Shown here: positions 8,262 through 16,584 of the stretch, in pieces
Position numbering within the stretch: position 1 is the stretch's first letter
How the letters are laid out: each line of letters opens with the position of its first letter
Assembly: GCA_019752045.1 (NCBI GenBank)
Contig: JAIEMP010000003.1
Coordinates: 372,001-436,000 of the forward strand
Source: Chitinophagaceae bacterium
GTDB taxonomy: Bacteria > Bacteroidota > Bacteroidia > Chitinophagales > Chitinophagaceae
DNA length: 64,000 nucleotides
Reading direction: 5' to 3'
Made by a program: the position numbers and the translations under genes
Notes under the pieces: model-generated
What the model saw: the letters and a program-made list of their open reading frames with translations, nothing else
What the model was told of the DNA's origin: nothing
Database searches by the model: none

Positions 8262-8681
8262 TTATTCACTTGCAGGTGGGTGAGAAGCAGTCATTAATTC
8301 AATGGTTGCTAAACTGCCAATCACAAGCAGCTCAACCAAAAAATAAATCCATCCGAAAATGCTGATACGGGAGTAAAAGAAAATCAAAAGTATAATTGTG
8401 GCACAACCATACAGCAGGTTTGCAATAGCAATCAGTTTCAGAAATAACCGCCAACGCTTGCTGAAAAAATAATAATTGGCAATAGAATAAATCGCAAACA
8501 GAACTGCAATGATGGTTAAAATGTAGAGTGGTTGCTGAGGCATTCCAAAAAATGCGGTATATCTTATCAACAACACAAATGTAAGGAAAGCTGTGAGCAA
8601 AGCTCCCAGTCCATCAACCAGAAAAAGTTTTTGAGGATGGATGGCAAATGTTTCTATAAGTGATTTAAATCTGTTTTTCAT
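8262..8681 (-). CDS. Four-helix integral membrane protein, unknown function
   Basis: The 139-residue protein has about four hydrophobic segments: LFLVDGLGALLTAFLTFVLL, LYILTIIAVLFAIYSIANYY, LKLIAIANLLYGCATIILLI and ISIFGWIYFLVELLVIGSLA. The N-terminus is short and basic (MKNRFKSLIETFA). I see no catalytic or ligand motif. It lies 135 bases downstream of the TPR adenylate cyclase on the same strand, so it could share its transcript, but the gap and the lack of a nucleotide-binding domain give no functional link. Confidence 0.75.
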   Translation of the reverse strand: MKNRFKSLIETFAIHPQKLFLVDGLGALLTAFLTFVLLIRYTAFFGMPQQPLYILTIIAVLFAIYSIANYYFFSKRWRLFLKLIAIANLLYGCATIILLIFFYSRISIFGWIYFLVELLVIGSLATIELMTASHPPASE

Positions 8682-8816
8682 TTACGAAAAAATTTGATGT
8701 GGTTTTTTTAAGCAATGATTTCCGAAATGAATTTTCATGATTTGTTATCATCCTGACTTGTCTTTATACAATTAAACCTTTAGGATAAGTTTCGGTAAAG
8801 TTTGGAAGGCTGCAAT

Positions 8817-10598
8817 TTAGGAAAGAAAATACATCTTCAAAATGCCACGGCTTTTTACTTCAATTTCTCCACGGTATTCACAGGGAAATTCATCTTTAAT
8901 CTGCAGGTAAGTGGTTTCAGATAGATTGATTCTTCCCGGTTCTGATTTGGATTCCATTCTTGAAGCTATATTCACTGTATCGCCCCAAATATCGTACTGC
9001 CATTTTTTTATACCAACAATACCTGCCACAACCGGTCCGGTGTGTAGTCCAATTCTAACTTCAAAATGACATAAGTCATCCATTGCATGCAATTCATTTT
9101 TCACAAGAGCAATCATTTCTCTGGCAGCCTTTATCGAATTTCGTGCATGTGTGGGGTTAGCTGTAGGCAAGCCGCAGGCGCACATGTAAGAATCGCCAAT
9201 GGTTTTAATTTTCTCTAAACCATAAGTGGTTGTTATTTCATCAAAGGCTTTAAAATAGTAATCAATACTTTTTACAAGCAGTTCGGGTTCTGTATGTTCA
9301 GCTAACTTTGAAAATTGTACAAAATCAGTAAAAAGGACTGTTACTTCATCAAACTTTACGGCGTCTACTTTACCGTTTAACTTTAATTCTTTAGCTGTTT
9401 CTGCAGGCAGGATGTTCAATAGCAGGCTTTCAGATCTTTTCTTTTCTCTCGATATGGTTCTGTAGTACCAGTAAAGCGTGCCGGACAATATAAAAGTTAA
9501 ACTGAGAATGATAATTAATGAAAGCATGATGTTTTTTTGGTTGCGTCTTTGCTCATTTAATAAATCCACTTCCGTTTGTTTTTTTGATACTTCATAATCT
9601 GTACGCAAATCGGCCATTGTTTGTACAGATTTAATATTGTTTACACTGTCTCTGTATGCAATATGATTTTTGTAAAATGTTAGTGATATTTCATGATCAC
9701 CCGCCCGTTCATAGAGCTCTGATAATTTTAAATTGGCATTGCTGATCTGATCTTTCAATCTGTACTGCTCTGCAAGTTGTAAACTCCGCAAAGCATAGTC
9801 CATCGCTTTTTTATCATCACCTTTATTCAGATAGATGTCGCATATAGAAATGAGATAAACACAAATGGGATAATAATCTTCCGTTTCTTCCAGAATTTTT
9901 ATGGCTGCGTTAATGTTTTTTTCGGCGAGATTGGTTTGCCCGGTGTTTGCATAGACCATTCCTGTATTACCCAAACTGTAAGCGGTTCCTGTTAGATAGT
10001 TTACCTTATCAAAAATGATTCTTGCCTCTTTAAAATAGCGAAGGGCAGAGTCAAAATCTTTATGATTCAGAAATTCATCACCAGAATTTAAAATTGCTGA
10101 TGCTAATGAAATGGAATCTTTCATTTGCCTTAAGATGGCGATTGCTTTGTTATAGTAAAGTCTTGCATTTGGATGATTTTTTGAAACAGCATAAATATCA
10201 GCAATAGCGCCATAAGTGCTTCCTTCGCCTTTTACATATTTTACTTTTCTTGCAGCTTCTCCACTTTTAAAATACGCCTCTAAGGCTTTTTCAAGATCGC
10301 CCAGTAACCGGTAAATATTTCCTTTGAGAAAAAATCCTTTGTGGAGGTAAAGCTGATTTTTTTGTTGCAGGGATAATGTGATCAGCTCTTCGGCAAATTG
10401 CAGCGCAAGATTGTAATTATTTACTTCATTAAACGCAATGTTCGTTAATAACTCAAGTTTAGCAGTGTCATCAGGAGTTTCATGCTGGTAGATCTGTTTT
10501 AAACTGTCTGCCACTTTCTGGTCCTGACTGTAAACGGAAGTAAGAATAAAAAAAAGAAAGCCTATCAGAATACTGTAAGCTTTCTGGTGATGACACAT
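8817..10598 (-). CDS. TPR-containing membrane adenylate cyclase (class III)
   Basis: The 593 residues run as signal peptide (about 1-24), periplasmic TPR array (about 40-320), transmembrane helix (about 356-378) and cytoplasmic class III cyclase domain (about 390-593). Catalytic residues are complete: metal ligands D425 (FTDF) and D469 (IGDSY), adenine-selecting K465 and D536 (QYDIWG), and transition-state N543 and R547 (NIASRM). It should therefore make cAMP from ATP. The TPR region probably senses a periplasmic protein or peptide. Its ATG is 9 bases after the stop of the 122-residue gene upstream, so the two are almost certainly co-expressed. The target of the cAMP is not visible here. Confidence 0.93.
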   Translation of the reverse strand: MCHHQKAYSILIGFLFFILTSVYSQDQKVADSLKQIYQHETPDDTAKLELLTNIAFNEVNNYNLALQFAEELITLSLQQKNQLYLHKGFFLKGNIYRLLGDLEKALEAYFKSGEAARKVKYVKGEGSTYGAIADIYAVSKNHPNARLYYNKAIAILRQMKDSISLASAILNSGDEFLNHKDFDSALRYFKEARIIFDKVNYLTGTAYSLGNTGMVYANTGQTNLAEKNINAAIKILEETEDYYPICVYLISICDIYLNKGDDKKAMDYALRSLQLAEQYRLKDQISNANLKLSELYERAGDHEISLTFYKNHIAYRDSVNNIKSVQTMADLRTDYEVSKKQTEVDLLNEQRRNQKNIMLSLIIILSLTFILSGTLYWYYRTISREKKRSESLLLNILPAETAKELKLNGKVDAVKFDEVTVLFTDFVQFSKLAEHTEPELLVKSIDYYFKAFDEITTTYGLEKIKTIGDSYMCACGLPTANPTHARNSIKAAREMIALVKNELHAMDDLCHFEVRIGLHTGPVVAGIVGIKKWQYDIWGDTVNIASRMESKSEPGRINLSETTYLQIKDEFPCEYRGEIEVKSRGILKMYFLS

Positions 10599-10607
10599 AT
10601 AGATCGT

Positions 10608-10976
10608 TTAAGGTTTTACTGCAATAATCGGATCGTGCATAAAAATCTGACCATTCTGTTTTCTGGTATAATATATCTGATAGGTTTCATTGATCCAGGA
10701 ATTTGGCGGGGGTGGAAAAGAAAGATCAGATCTGATGGTTCCCTGCCAGTTTGTTGCAGGGTTTGTTGGCGGATTGATTGGGAATGGTCTTGGATCCGGA
10801 AAAAAAACATCAACATTTGATGTGTCTGTAATTGCTGTAATGGATGCAACCCCTGATTGGGGCATAATATTCCAAGTTACAGTATCGCCGGGTTGAGCTT
10901 CTGTTCTTCCGTTATCATCTAATATCAGGTTGCCATTGGCATCAATCCCTGTAATATTAATAATGTGATTTGCCAT
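10608..10976 (-). CDS. Small beta-rich protein coupled to the adenylate cyclase
   Basis: The 122-residue protein has no signal peptide or membrane segment. It contains a PGDTVTWNI segment of the kind found in cupredoxin-like beta sandwiches, but no cysteine, so a type 1 copper site is excluded. A proline-rich middle (FFPDPRPFPINPPTNP) and a conserved-looking end (IFMHDPIIAVKP) follow. I do not recognise a named family. It is the first gene of a tight pair with the TPR cyclase (9-base gap), which suggests a common function, perhaps an input or partner protein; this is inference only. Confidence 0.75.
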   Translation of the reverse strand: MANHIINITGIDANGNLILDDNGRTEAQPGDTVTWNIMPQSGVASITAITDTSNVDVFFPDPRPFPINPPTNPATNWQGTIRSDLSFPPPPNSWINETYQIYYTRKQNGQIFMHDPIIAVKP

Positions 10977-11364
10977 GTTTTAAGGTTTAATTATTAAGAA
11001 TAAAAAAGTTTCAATTTATAGTATCTGAATTGAACATCAAACTATAATGGAGTCCGGGATGTTTTTTTTGGCAGCATATACTGATAAGGCCTCCTGTGTA
11101 TTTGTACAACAGAAGTCTATAATGTATATGAATTCGAGAGGGAGAGGAAAAAGATTAGATAACAGTACTGTTTGTGTAAAGTAGATATATTATTCTTTAA
11201 TTACAAGTGCATTCTGAAATTATTTTTTTGGCTGTACGTTTTATGTGTACTCCTGCTGATAAAAAAATAAGTAGTAAGTGTAGTTGAATATAGGATTAAG
11301 CTGTTCAAAGAAAATTATTACAAGCGGGTGATAGCAGCTTTTGACAATTGTTCATTTATTCGTA
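10977..11364. other. 388-bp AT-rich spacer without a gene
   Basis: This spacer lies between the stop of recQ and the start of the 122-residue gene. I find no open frame above about 40 codons that looks coding, and no strong terminator or perfect promoter box. It probably holds the recQ 3' region and the upstream control region of the cyclase pair. Confidence 0.5.
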
Positions 11365-13272
11365 TCAGGTGAACCTGAGTAATCCATCCTTACTCATGAT
11401 TATTTTTTCCTCTGCTACCAAATGATCAATCACCTTCCAGCATTTTTCTCTTTGCTTACTCCCCAATTTTGATAAAACATCTTTTATTATAATTCCCCCG
11501 CTGCCGGCTGTTTCTTTTAAAAAAGTATGGATACGTTCAAATTCTGCCGGTGAAATTTCATTTCCTTTTTTCTTTAAACACACATCGCAAATGCCGCAAT
11601 CATCAATGTCCTCATCTCCAAAATAATTTCCAATTACTTTGCTTCTGCAAATGCTTTCGTCTGTAACATAGTTAAGCATGGCTTTTACACGAAGTTCAAA
11701 TTGTGCTTTGCGGTTGAGCCTGTTTTGCGGATTGATAAACAAATCGCCTGTTGCAGGGCGATTTTCCAGAAACTGTAACTGTGGTTTTTCTTTTTGTGGT
11801 GAGTATTGCAGTATGCCATGTTGATGTAATTGCAGTAACCCGTTCTTAATTGTATCGAGTTCAGTTTTTACAAATGTCACCAATTGCTTTTCGGAGATGA
11901 ATGATTCCATATCAAAGATGCCGCCATAACTGCGCAGCAATCCTTTAATGAGTGGTTCCAGTTGAGGGTGCTCCTGTTCAAATACAGCGATCTGTTCTTT
12001 GCTTGCAGTAAATACAGCTCTTGCAGGTAAAAAAATCTGTTCTGCATAACTGATCCATCCTTCCTGCTCCAGTGTTTTTAACGCATACATGGCCGTATGA
12101 ATATTGAGCTTGAAATTTTTTACAAAATCATTCAAATCAAAATCAACCCATTGCATTTCGCCGCTGCCACTGGGCAGTTGCAGATAATTCACCAGGCATT
12201 GATACACATTCTTTACTTCTTCAATGGATGGAAAACGAATTGCTGATAAATTATTTAAATCACGCAGATCATTTTCTTCATACAACAACACGGCATACGA
12301 TTTTTTTTCATCTCTTCCCGCCCGGCCTGCTTCCTGATAATAATTTTCTAAACAATCGGGCATATCATGATGAATTACGACACGTACATCAGGTTTGTCA
12401 ATCCCCATTCCGAATGCATTGGTACACACCATAACCCTTGTTTGGTTTTGCAACCATGCTTCCTGTCGCTTACTTCTTTCATCGTTGTGCAAACCCGCAT
12501 GATAATAATCGGCGGAAATATGATGCAATTGCAGGAGTTGGGCTACTTCCTGCGTCATCTTGCGACTTTTGCAGTACACAATAGCACAGCCCTGCACATT
12601 GCGGAGGATCTGCAGAATTTTATTGATCCTGCTGTCTACTTTAAATACACTGAACGATACATTGGGTCGTAAGAACGATCCTTTATAAATATGATGATTG
12701 CGGAACTGCAGTTGTTTGCAGATGTCGTCCTGTACCATTGGAGTGGCAGATGCTGTAACAGCTATTATTGGTACCCCCGGTAATTCTTTTCTGAAGTTGA
12801 TAATTTTTAAATACGACGGACGAAAATCATACCCCCATTGTGAAATGCAATGTGCTTCATCTACTGCAATGAGTTGAACATGCATGCCGGGGAGATATTC
12901 CTGAAATAGATTTGTTTCTAAACGTTCCGGCGAAACATATAAAAATTTCAGTTGCTCATTCACACACATTTGCAGAATGTCTTTTACCTGCTTAAACGGC
13001 ATGCCGGTATAAATAGCAGCAGCAGTAATATTTTTCCGGTGCAAACTTTCAACCTGATCTTTCATCAATGCAATGAGTGGTGACACCACAATACACATTC
13101 CTTCTTTTGCCAATGCAGGGATTTGATAACAGATACTTTTACCGCCGCCTGTAGGTAATAATGCAAGCGTATCTTTTCCTTCAAGGACAGATTCAATGAT
13201 TTCTTTTTGAAGCGGACGGAAGGAACTGTATCCCCAGTTATTCTGTAGTATTGTAATTATGGGCACCTCCAT
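11365..13272 (-). CDS. recQ: RecQ family ATP-dependent DNA helicase, short form
   Basis: This 635-residue superfamily 2 3'-5' helicase unwinds DNA during recombinational repair. Walker A LLPTGGGKS is at 38-46, DEAH at 138-141, and motif VI QEAGRAGRD at 313-321. The RQC zinc-binding cysteines are C542, C559, C562 and C565. The aromatic-rich loop is QWGYDFRPSY. After a short winged-helix region the protein ends, and I see no HRDC domain, so it is the shorter RecQ type often present as a second copy in this phylum. Its ATG is 5 bases from the stop of the RelE-like toxin gene, so it is probably read from the toxin-antitoxin promoter too. Confidence 0.93.
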   Translation of the reverse strand: MEVPIITILQNNWGYSSFRPLQKEIIESVLEGKDTLALLPTGGGKSICYQIPALAKEGMCIVVSPLIALMKDQVESLHRKNITAAAIYTGMPFKQVKDILQMCVNEQLKFLYVSPERLETNLFQEYLPGMHVQLIAVDEAHCISQWGYDFRPSYLKIINFRKELPGVPIIAVTASATPMVQDDICKQLQFRNHHIYKGSFLRPNVSFSVFKVDSRINKILQILRNVQGCAIVYCKSRKMTQEVAQLLQLHHISADYYHAGLHNDERSKRQEAWLQNQTRVMVCTNAFGMGIDKPDVRVVIHHDMPDCLENYYQEAGRAGRDEKKSYAVLLYEENDLRDLNNLSAIRFPSIEEVKNVYQCLVNYLQLPSGSGEMQWVDFDLNDFVKNFKLNIHTAMYALKTLEQEGWISYAEQIFLPARAVFTASKEQIAVFEQEHPQLEPLIKGLLRSYGGIFDMESFISEKQLVTFVKTELDTIKNGLLQLHQHGILQYSPQKEKPQLQFLENRPATGDLFINPQNRLNRKAQFELRVKAMLNYVTDESICRSKVIGNYFGDEDIDDCGICDVCLKKKGNEISPAEFERIHTFLKETAGSGGIIIKDVLSKLGSKQREKCWKVIDHLVAEEKIIMSKDGLLRFT

Positions 13273-13277
13273 CTTAA

Positions 13278-13553
13278 TTAATAAACTTCATCATGTGATC
13301 CAATATTAATAAAGACGACTTCTTCCGCAGAAGCAAAATAAAAGATGATGCGAAGATCATATTCAACTGAAAATGCAAGAAACCCTGAGAGCTTTCCTTT
13401 TAATTTGTGTGTCTCAAGCGAAGGATGATAAGGGTCAGAAATAAACAGATCGATACAGTTTGAAATGAGCTGATGTTTTTGAGGTTGTTTTTTCAAAAAC
13501 TGTTTTAAAGCTCTTTTAAATGAAGAACTGAATGCTACTTTAATCTGGCTCAT
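13278..13553 (-). CDS. RelE/YafQ-like mRNA interferase toxin
   Basis: The 91-residue protein has the RelE/ParE fold pattern: FSSSFKRALKQFLKK helix, HKLKGKLSGFLAFSVEYDLRIIF strands, and the C-terminal IGSHDEVY end seen in RelE/YafQ-type toxins (His and Tyr at the end are likely active-site residues). Family members cleave mRNA on the ribosome. Its start overlaps the preceding antitoxin by 14 bases, the usual antitoxin-first layout. It is followed 5 bases later by recQ. Confidence 0.87.
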   Translation of the reverse strand: MSQIKVAFSSSFKRALKQFLKKQPQKHQLISNCIDLFISDPYHPSLETHKLKGKLSGFLAFSVEYDLRIIFYFASAEEVVFINIGSHDEVY

Positions 13554-13755
13554 TCAGTGAATTCATTAAGTCGTTTGCAGAATCGTAAAACTTTAATTTA
13601 TTTTTTTCATACTCTCCTTTTCCTTCTTCACCTGATTTTAAAATTTCTTCCCTTCGTTTTTCAATCAATACTTTCTCAATAATTCGCTTCATCTCCTCCA
13701 TTTCAGACAAAGAGAGAGCGGTTACTTCGTCAACAATATCTATAAACTTAGACAT
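13540..13755 (-). CDS. Antitoxin of the RelE-like pair
   Basis: The 71-residue acidic/basic helical protein (FIDIVDEVTALSLSEMEEMK, then IEKVLIEKRREEI) overlaps the toxin gene by 14 bases. The N-terminal half could dimerise; the C-terminal half, with a flexible lysine/glutamate stretch, would wrap the toxin. I see no classical DNA-binding motif. The start at 13755 rather than the ATG at 13770 is preferred because a -7 box at 13768-13775 would place transcription initiation between them. Assigned mainly from position. Confidence 0.72.
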   Translation of the reverse strand: MSKFIDIVDEVTALSLSEMEEMKRIIEKVLIEKRREEILKSGEEGKGEYEKNKLKFYDSANDLMNSLNEPD

Positions 13756-13767
13756 AGGCTCTTTTTT

Positions 13768-13775
13768 CAAATTTA
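13768..13775 (-). promoter_or_regulatory. -7 box of the toxin-antitoxin/recQ unit
   Basis: The minus strand reads TAAATTTG (TAnnTTTG). A start about 5 bases on would give an 8- to 10-base leader to the ATG at 13755. Confidence 0.5.
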
Positions 13776-13781
13776 AACATT

Positions 13782-16004
13782 TTAAATTACTTTCTTCACA
13801 AACAACCTTACACTATTGATCGCCAGCACCACATCACTTAAGCCCATCACTAATGCACCAAAGGTTGGCGTTAATAAACCAAATGCTGCTACAGGAATAG
13901 CAATGATGTTGTAGAAAAAAGCCCAGAATAAATTTTGCTTGATGGTTAAGAAAGTATGCTTTCCAAGTCCCAATGAAAGCGGTAAGTTTTTTAATCCGTG
14001 ATTCATCAACACTACATCGGCTGTTTGCATAGCTACCTGACTTGCTTCGCTCAATGAAATACCAATGGTAGCTTTTGCTAATGCAGGTGCATCGTTAATG
14101 CCATCGCCTACCATTGCAGTAGGAGTTAGTTTGTTCAACCGCTCAATGATTTCCAGTTTTTGTTCCGGTGTTTGTTCAGCAATTACTTCATCCATGCCCA
14201 GTTGTGCTGCAATAGCATCGCATTTTGATTTGCGATCACCACTCAGTAAAATCGTTTTGATCTGTTTGCTTTTTAAATAACTGATGATGGTTGTTGCTTC
14301 GGGCCGCAATTCATCTTTTACATCAATCCAACCAATGAGTTCATTGTTCTTCAGTATATAAATATTATGTGTTTCATCTTTGGTAAGATGTGCTGCTGCT
14401 TTGTATGAGCCGGCTATCCATTCATCGCCTTCTTTGCTCATGGCTTTCATTCCTAATCCTTTGATCTCTTCGATCTTTGCCCAACGGATGTCATTATTTA
14501 CTTTCCAATTTGAACTGATACATTTTGCAATGGGGTGATTGGAATATTTTTCAAGTGAATAGGCAAGGCGTTTAAATTCATCAGGGTGAATGGTGAATGG
14601 AGAATGGTGAATGGAAGAACCCGCTGTTGAAACATCACTACCGTTAGCAATAATATTATTTTGAAGCTGGTCATTCACCATTGACAATTCACCATTCACA
14701 ATTTTCCAGTCTGCTAACACAAAATTCCCAGTCGTCAACGTTCCTGTTTTATCAAACACAACCTGTGTAATATTCTTAAACAGTTCCAGGCTTTTTGAAT
14801 TGCGGAACAGGACTCCATTCTTTGCTGCACGGCCCAAACCAACAGCAATAGCAGCAGGTGTAGCCAATCCCATAGCACAGGGACAGGCAATCACCAATAC
14901 GGCAATACATCGCATCAATGCAGGTGTAAATTCTTTTAAGATGATCCAGTTTACTGTAAGAGTTACAGCAGCAATACCTAAAACGATCGGGATAAAAATA
15001 GCGCTGATCTTATCAGCCATTTGTTGCACGGGAGGTTTTTCACCTTGTGCCTGTTTCACAAGGTTTACAATATTTGCCAGTACAGAATCTTTAGCCGTTG
15101 CAGTTACCTGTGCTTTAACCGTACCATCAACCAATATACTTCCACCAATTAAATTGTCTTTTTGTTTTTTAGTGAGCGGTAAACTTTCACCGGTGATGAT
15201 GGCTTCGTTCACAGTCGCTTCGCCCCACAATATTTTACAATCTGCCGGAATTTGTTCGCCGCTTTTGATGAGCACAAGATCACCTACATGTAATACGGTA
15301 TTTTCAACTGCAAAAATCTGTTCGTGATGCTGATCGTCAAAGGCAATCATATTCGCCATTACCTTTTGACTCTTGGCCAAACTGTTCAGTGCCCGTTGTG
15401 TTTGTTCAACGGAAGCATCTTCTAAATAATTACCAAAGAACACCAATGTAATAATGGTGGCAGCTGTTTCGTAAAACATGTATTGCTCTGCCTGCCCGGT
15501 TAATGTACCATACAAACTGTAAAAGAATGCAGCTGTAGCACCCACAGCAACCAATACATTCATGTTGGGCATCCCATTGCGGATACTTTTTAAAGCACTG
15601 CGACCAAAAAAACTCATCCCAACAATGTAAACAGGAAGACATAAACCCAGTTGCACCCATGGATTCATGAGCCAGTGAAGATGAATCCATTTTTCGATCA
15701 TATGCAACATCAGCAACAATGTAAACGGAGCACAAATGAGCACATAACGGAGATATTTATTGATCTTCTTTTTTTCGTTGGGACTTGTTACTACACCATT
15801 TTTTTCTGCAACTCGGTAACCTAAAGCAGAGATCCCTTTTTCTAATTTTTCTATTCCATTTCCCTCTGCCACATCAAAGATCACTTCACCTGTAACAGGA
15901 TTTACCTTTACATTTTGCTGTCCTTCTTTTTCCAGGTATTTACCAATGGTAAGGGCGCAATTGCTGCAGGTCATTCCTTCTACTTTCCAGTTCACTGTGT
16001 TCAT
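13782..16004 (-). CDS. copA: Copper-translocating P1B-type ATPase
   Basis: The 740-residue inner-membrane pump exports Cu(I) using ATP. One N-terminal heavy-metal domain has GMTCSNC at 10-16. Other motifs are TGES at 271-274, the metal-binding CPC at 374-376 in the membrane, DKTGT at 418-422, the HP motif (SNHPIAK) near 490 and GDGIND at 633-638. About eight membrane segments are present. Residues 435-473 of the nucleotide-binding domain look anomalous (VNGELSMVNDQL, then HHSPFTIHPDEF) and are encoded by an intergenic-type inverted repeat, but the frame is intact. A -7 box ends at 16009, 5 bases from the ATG, suggesting a leaderless mRNA. No copper chaperone or CsoR-type regulator is adjacent. 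Confidence 0.93.
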   Translation of the reverse strand: MNTVNWKVEGMTCSNCALTIGKYLEKEGQQNVKVNPVTGEVIFDVAEGNGIEKLEKGISALGYRVAEKNGVVTSPNEKKKINKYLRYVLICAPFTLLLMLHMIEKWIHLHWLMNPWVQLGLCLPVYIVGMSFFGRSALKSIRNGMPNMNVLVAVGATAAFFYSLYGTLTGQAEQYMFYETAATIITLVFFGNYLEDASVEQTQRALNSLAKSQKVMANMIAFDDQHHEQIFAVENTVLHVGDLVLIKSGEQIPADCKILWGEATVNEAIITGESLPLTKKQKDNLIGGSILVDGTVKAQVTATAKDSVLANIVNLVKQAQGEKPPVQQMADKISAIFIPIVLGIAAVTLTVNWIILKEFTPALMRCIAVLVIACPCAMGLATPAAIAVGLGRAAKNGVLFRNSKSLELFKNITQVVFDKTGTLTTGNFVLADWKIVNGELSMVNDQLQNNIIANGSDVSTAGSSIHHSPFTIHPDEFKRLAYSLEKYSNHPIAKCISSNWKVNNDIRWAKIEEIKGLGMKAMSKEGDEWIAGSYKAAAHLTKDETHNIYILKNNELIGWIDVKDELRPEATTIISYLKSKQIKTILLSGDRKSKCDAIAAQLGMDEVIAEQTPEQKLEIIERLNKLTPTAMVGDGINDAPALAKATIGISLSEASQVAMQTADVVLMNHGLKNLPLSLGLGKHTFLTIKQNLFWAFFYNIIAIPVAAFGLLTPTFGALVMGLSDVVLAINSVRLFVKKVI
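14586..14702. repeat. Degenerate inverted repeat inside copA
   Basis: The arms are built from GTGAATGGTGAATGG-like heptamer variants and their complement TTCACCATTGACAATTCACC, around an approximately 50-base spacer. Its size is a multiple of three and it stays open in the copA frame, adding roughly 39 residues to the nucleotide-binding domain. Confidence 0.75.
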
Positions 16005-16008
16005 ACTG

Positions 16009-16016
16009 CAAAATTA
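16009..16016 (-). promoter_or_regulatory. -7 box of copA
   Basis: Minus strand TAATTTTG (TAnnTTTG), 5 bases before the ATG at 16004; transcription would start at or next to the ATG. It is divergent from the tsaE promoter. Confidence 0.5.
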
Positions 16017-16043
16017 CGCAAGAACAGCAAGCCTCTCATTCAA

Positions 16044-16051
16044 TATCTTTG
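16044..16051 (+). promoter_or_regulatory. -7 box of tsaE
   Basis: TATCTTTG fits TAnnTTTG. Transcription would begin near 16056, which supports the TTG start at 16075 and argues against longer upstream starts. Confidence 0.55.
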
Positions 16052-16074
16052 CAACCATTATTCAAATTAACATC

Positions 16075-16494
16075 TTGCATAAACAGTTTACATTAGATGA
16101 GATCGGGCAAGTTGCCGCAGAACTGTGGCAGGAGCTGCAACAGTTCAATGTGTGGGCTTTTGATGCAGCAATGGGCAGTGGAAAAACAACCTTGATCCAT
16201 GCCCTTTGTGATTTGTTGCAGGTAAGTGATGCAGTGGGTAGTCCAACTTTTTCCATCATCAATCAGTATCAAACCAAAACAGGAAAGATCATTTATCATT
16301 TAGATCTCTATCGTATAAAAGATGAAGAGGAAGCGATCCAGGCAGGAGTGGAAGATGTATTGTTCAGCGGTGAATTGTGTTTGATTGAGTGGCCCGAAAA
16401 GATTCCCGGTTTGTTACCGGATGATACGGTTCATTTACGGATTGAAGCCGTAAATGAAACCACCCGAATATTAACAATCGAATATCCAAACTAG
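16075..16494 (+). CDS. tsaE: tRNA threonylcarbamoyladenosine biosynthesis ATPase TsaE
   Basis: TsaE is the ATPase partner of TsaB/TsaD in making the t6A modification at position 37 of ANN-decoding tRNAs. The 139-residue protein (TTG start) matches the usual length. Walker A DAAMGSGKTT is near 30-39, followed by VGSPTFSIINQY, the Asp/Tyr motif IYHLDLYRI and LCLIEWPEKI. The frame continues 43 codons further upstream, but that part crosses the promoter and the divergent copA start, so it is not included. Alanine dehydrogenase follows 90 bases downstream on the same strand, a pairing I recall from other Bacteroidota. Confidence 0.9.
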   Translation: MHKQFTLDEIGQVAAELWQELQQFNVWAFDAAMGSGKTTLIHALCDLLQVSDAVGSPTFSIINQYQTKTGKIIYHLDLYRIKDEEEAIQAGVEDVLFSGELCLIEWPEKIPGLLPDDTVHLRIEAVNETTRILTIEYPN

Positions 16495-16584
16495 TTTTGT
16501 ATTTTGGGTACTTCCGTAAAACGGTAAGTCCAATTTACTGTTATAATATGTAATTCAATTTTCAAACCAACCGGCAGCGATTGT

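Noticed and set aside
8262-10598. Cyclase plus small membrane protein as a Pycsar-type anti-phage system
   Set aside because: The cyclase is a TPR-sensor, membrane-bound adenylate cyclase with adenine-selecting residues, not a PycC-like soluble pyrimidine cyclase, and the four-helix protein has no cyclic-nucleotide-binding domain and lies 135 bases away.
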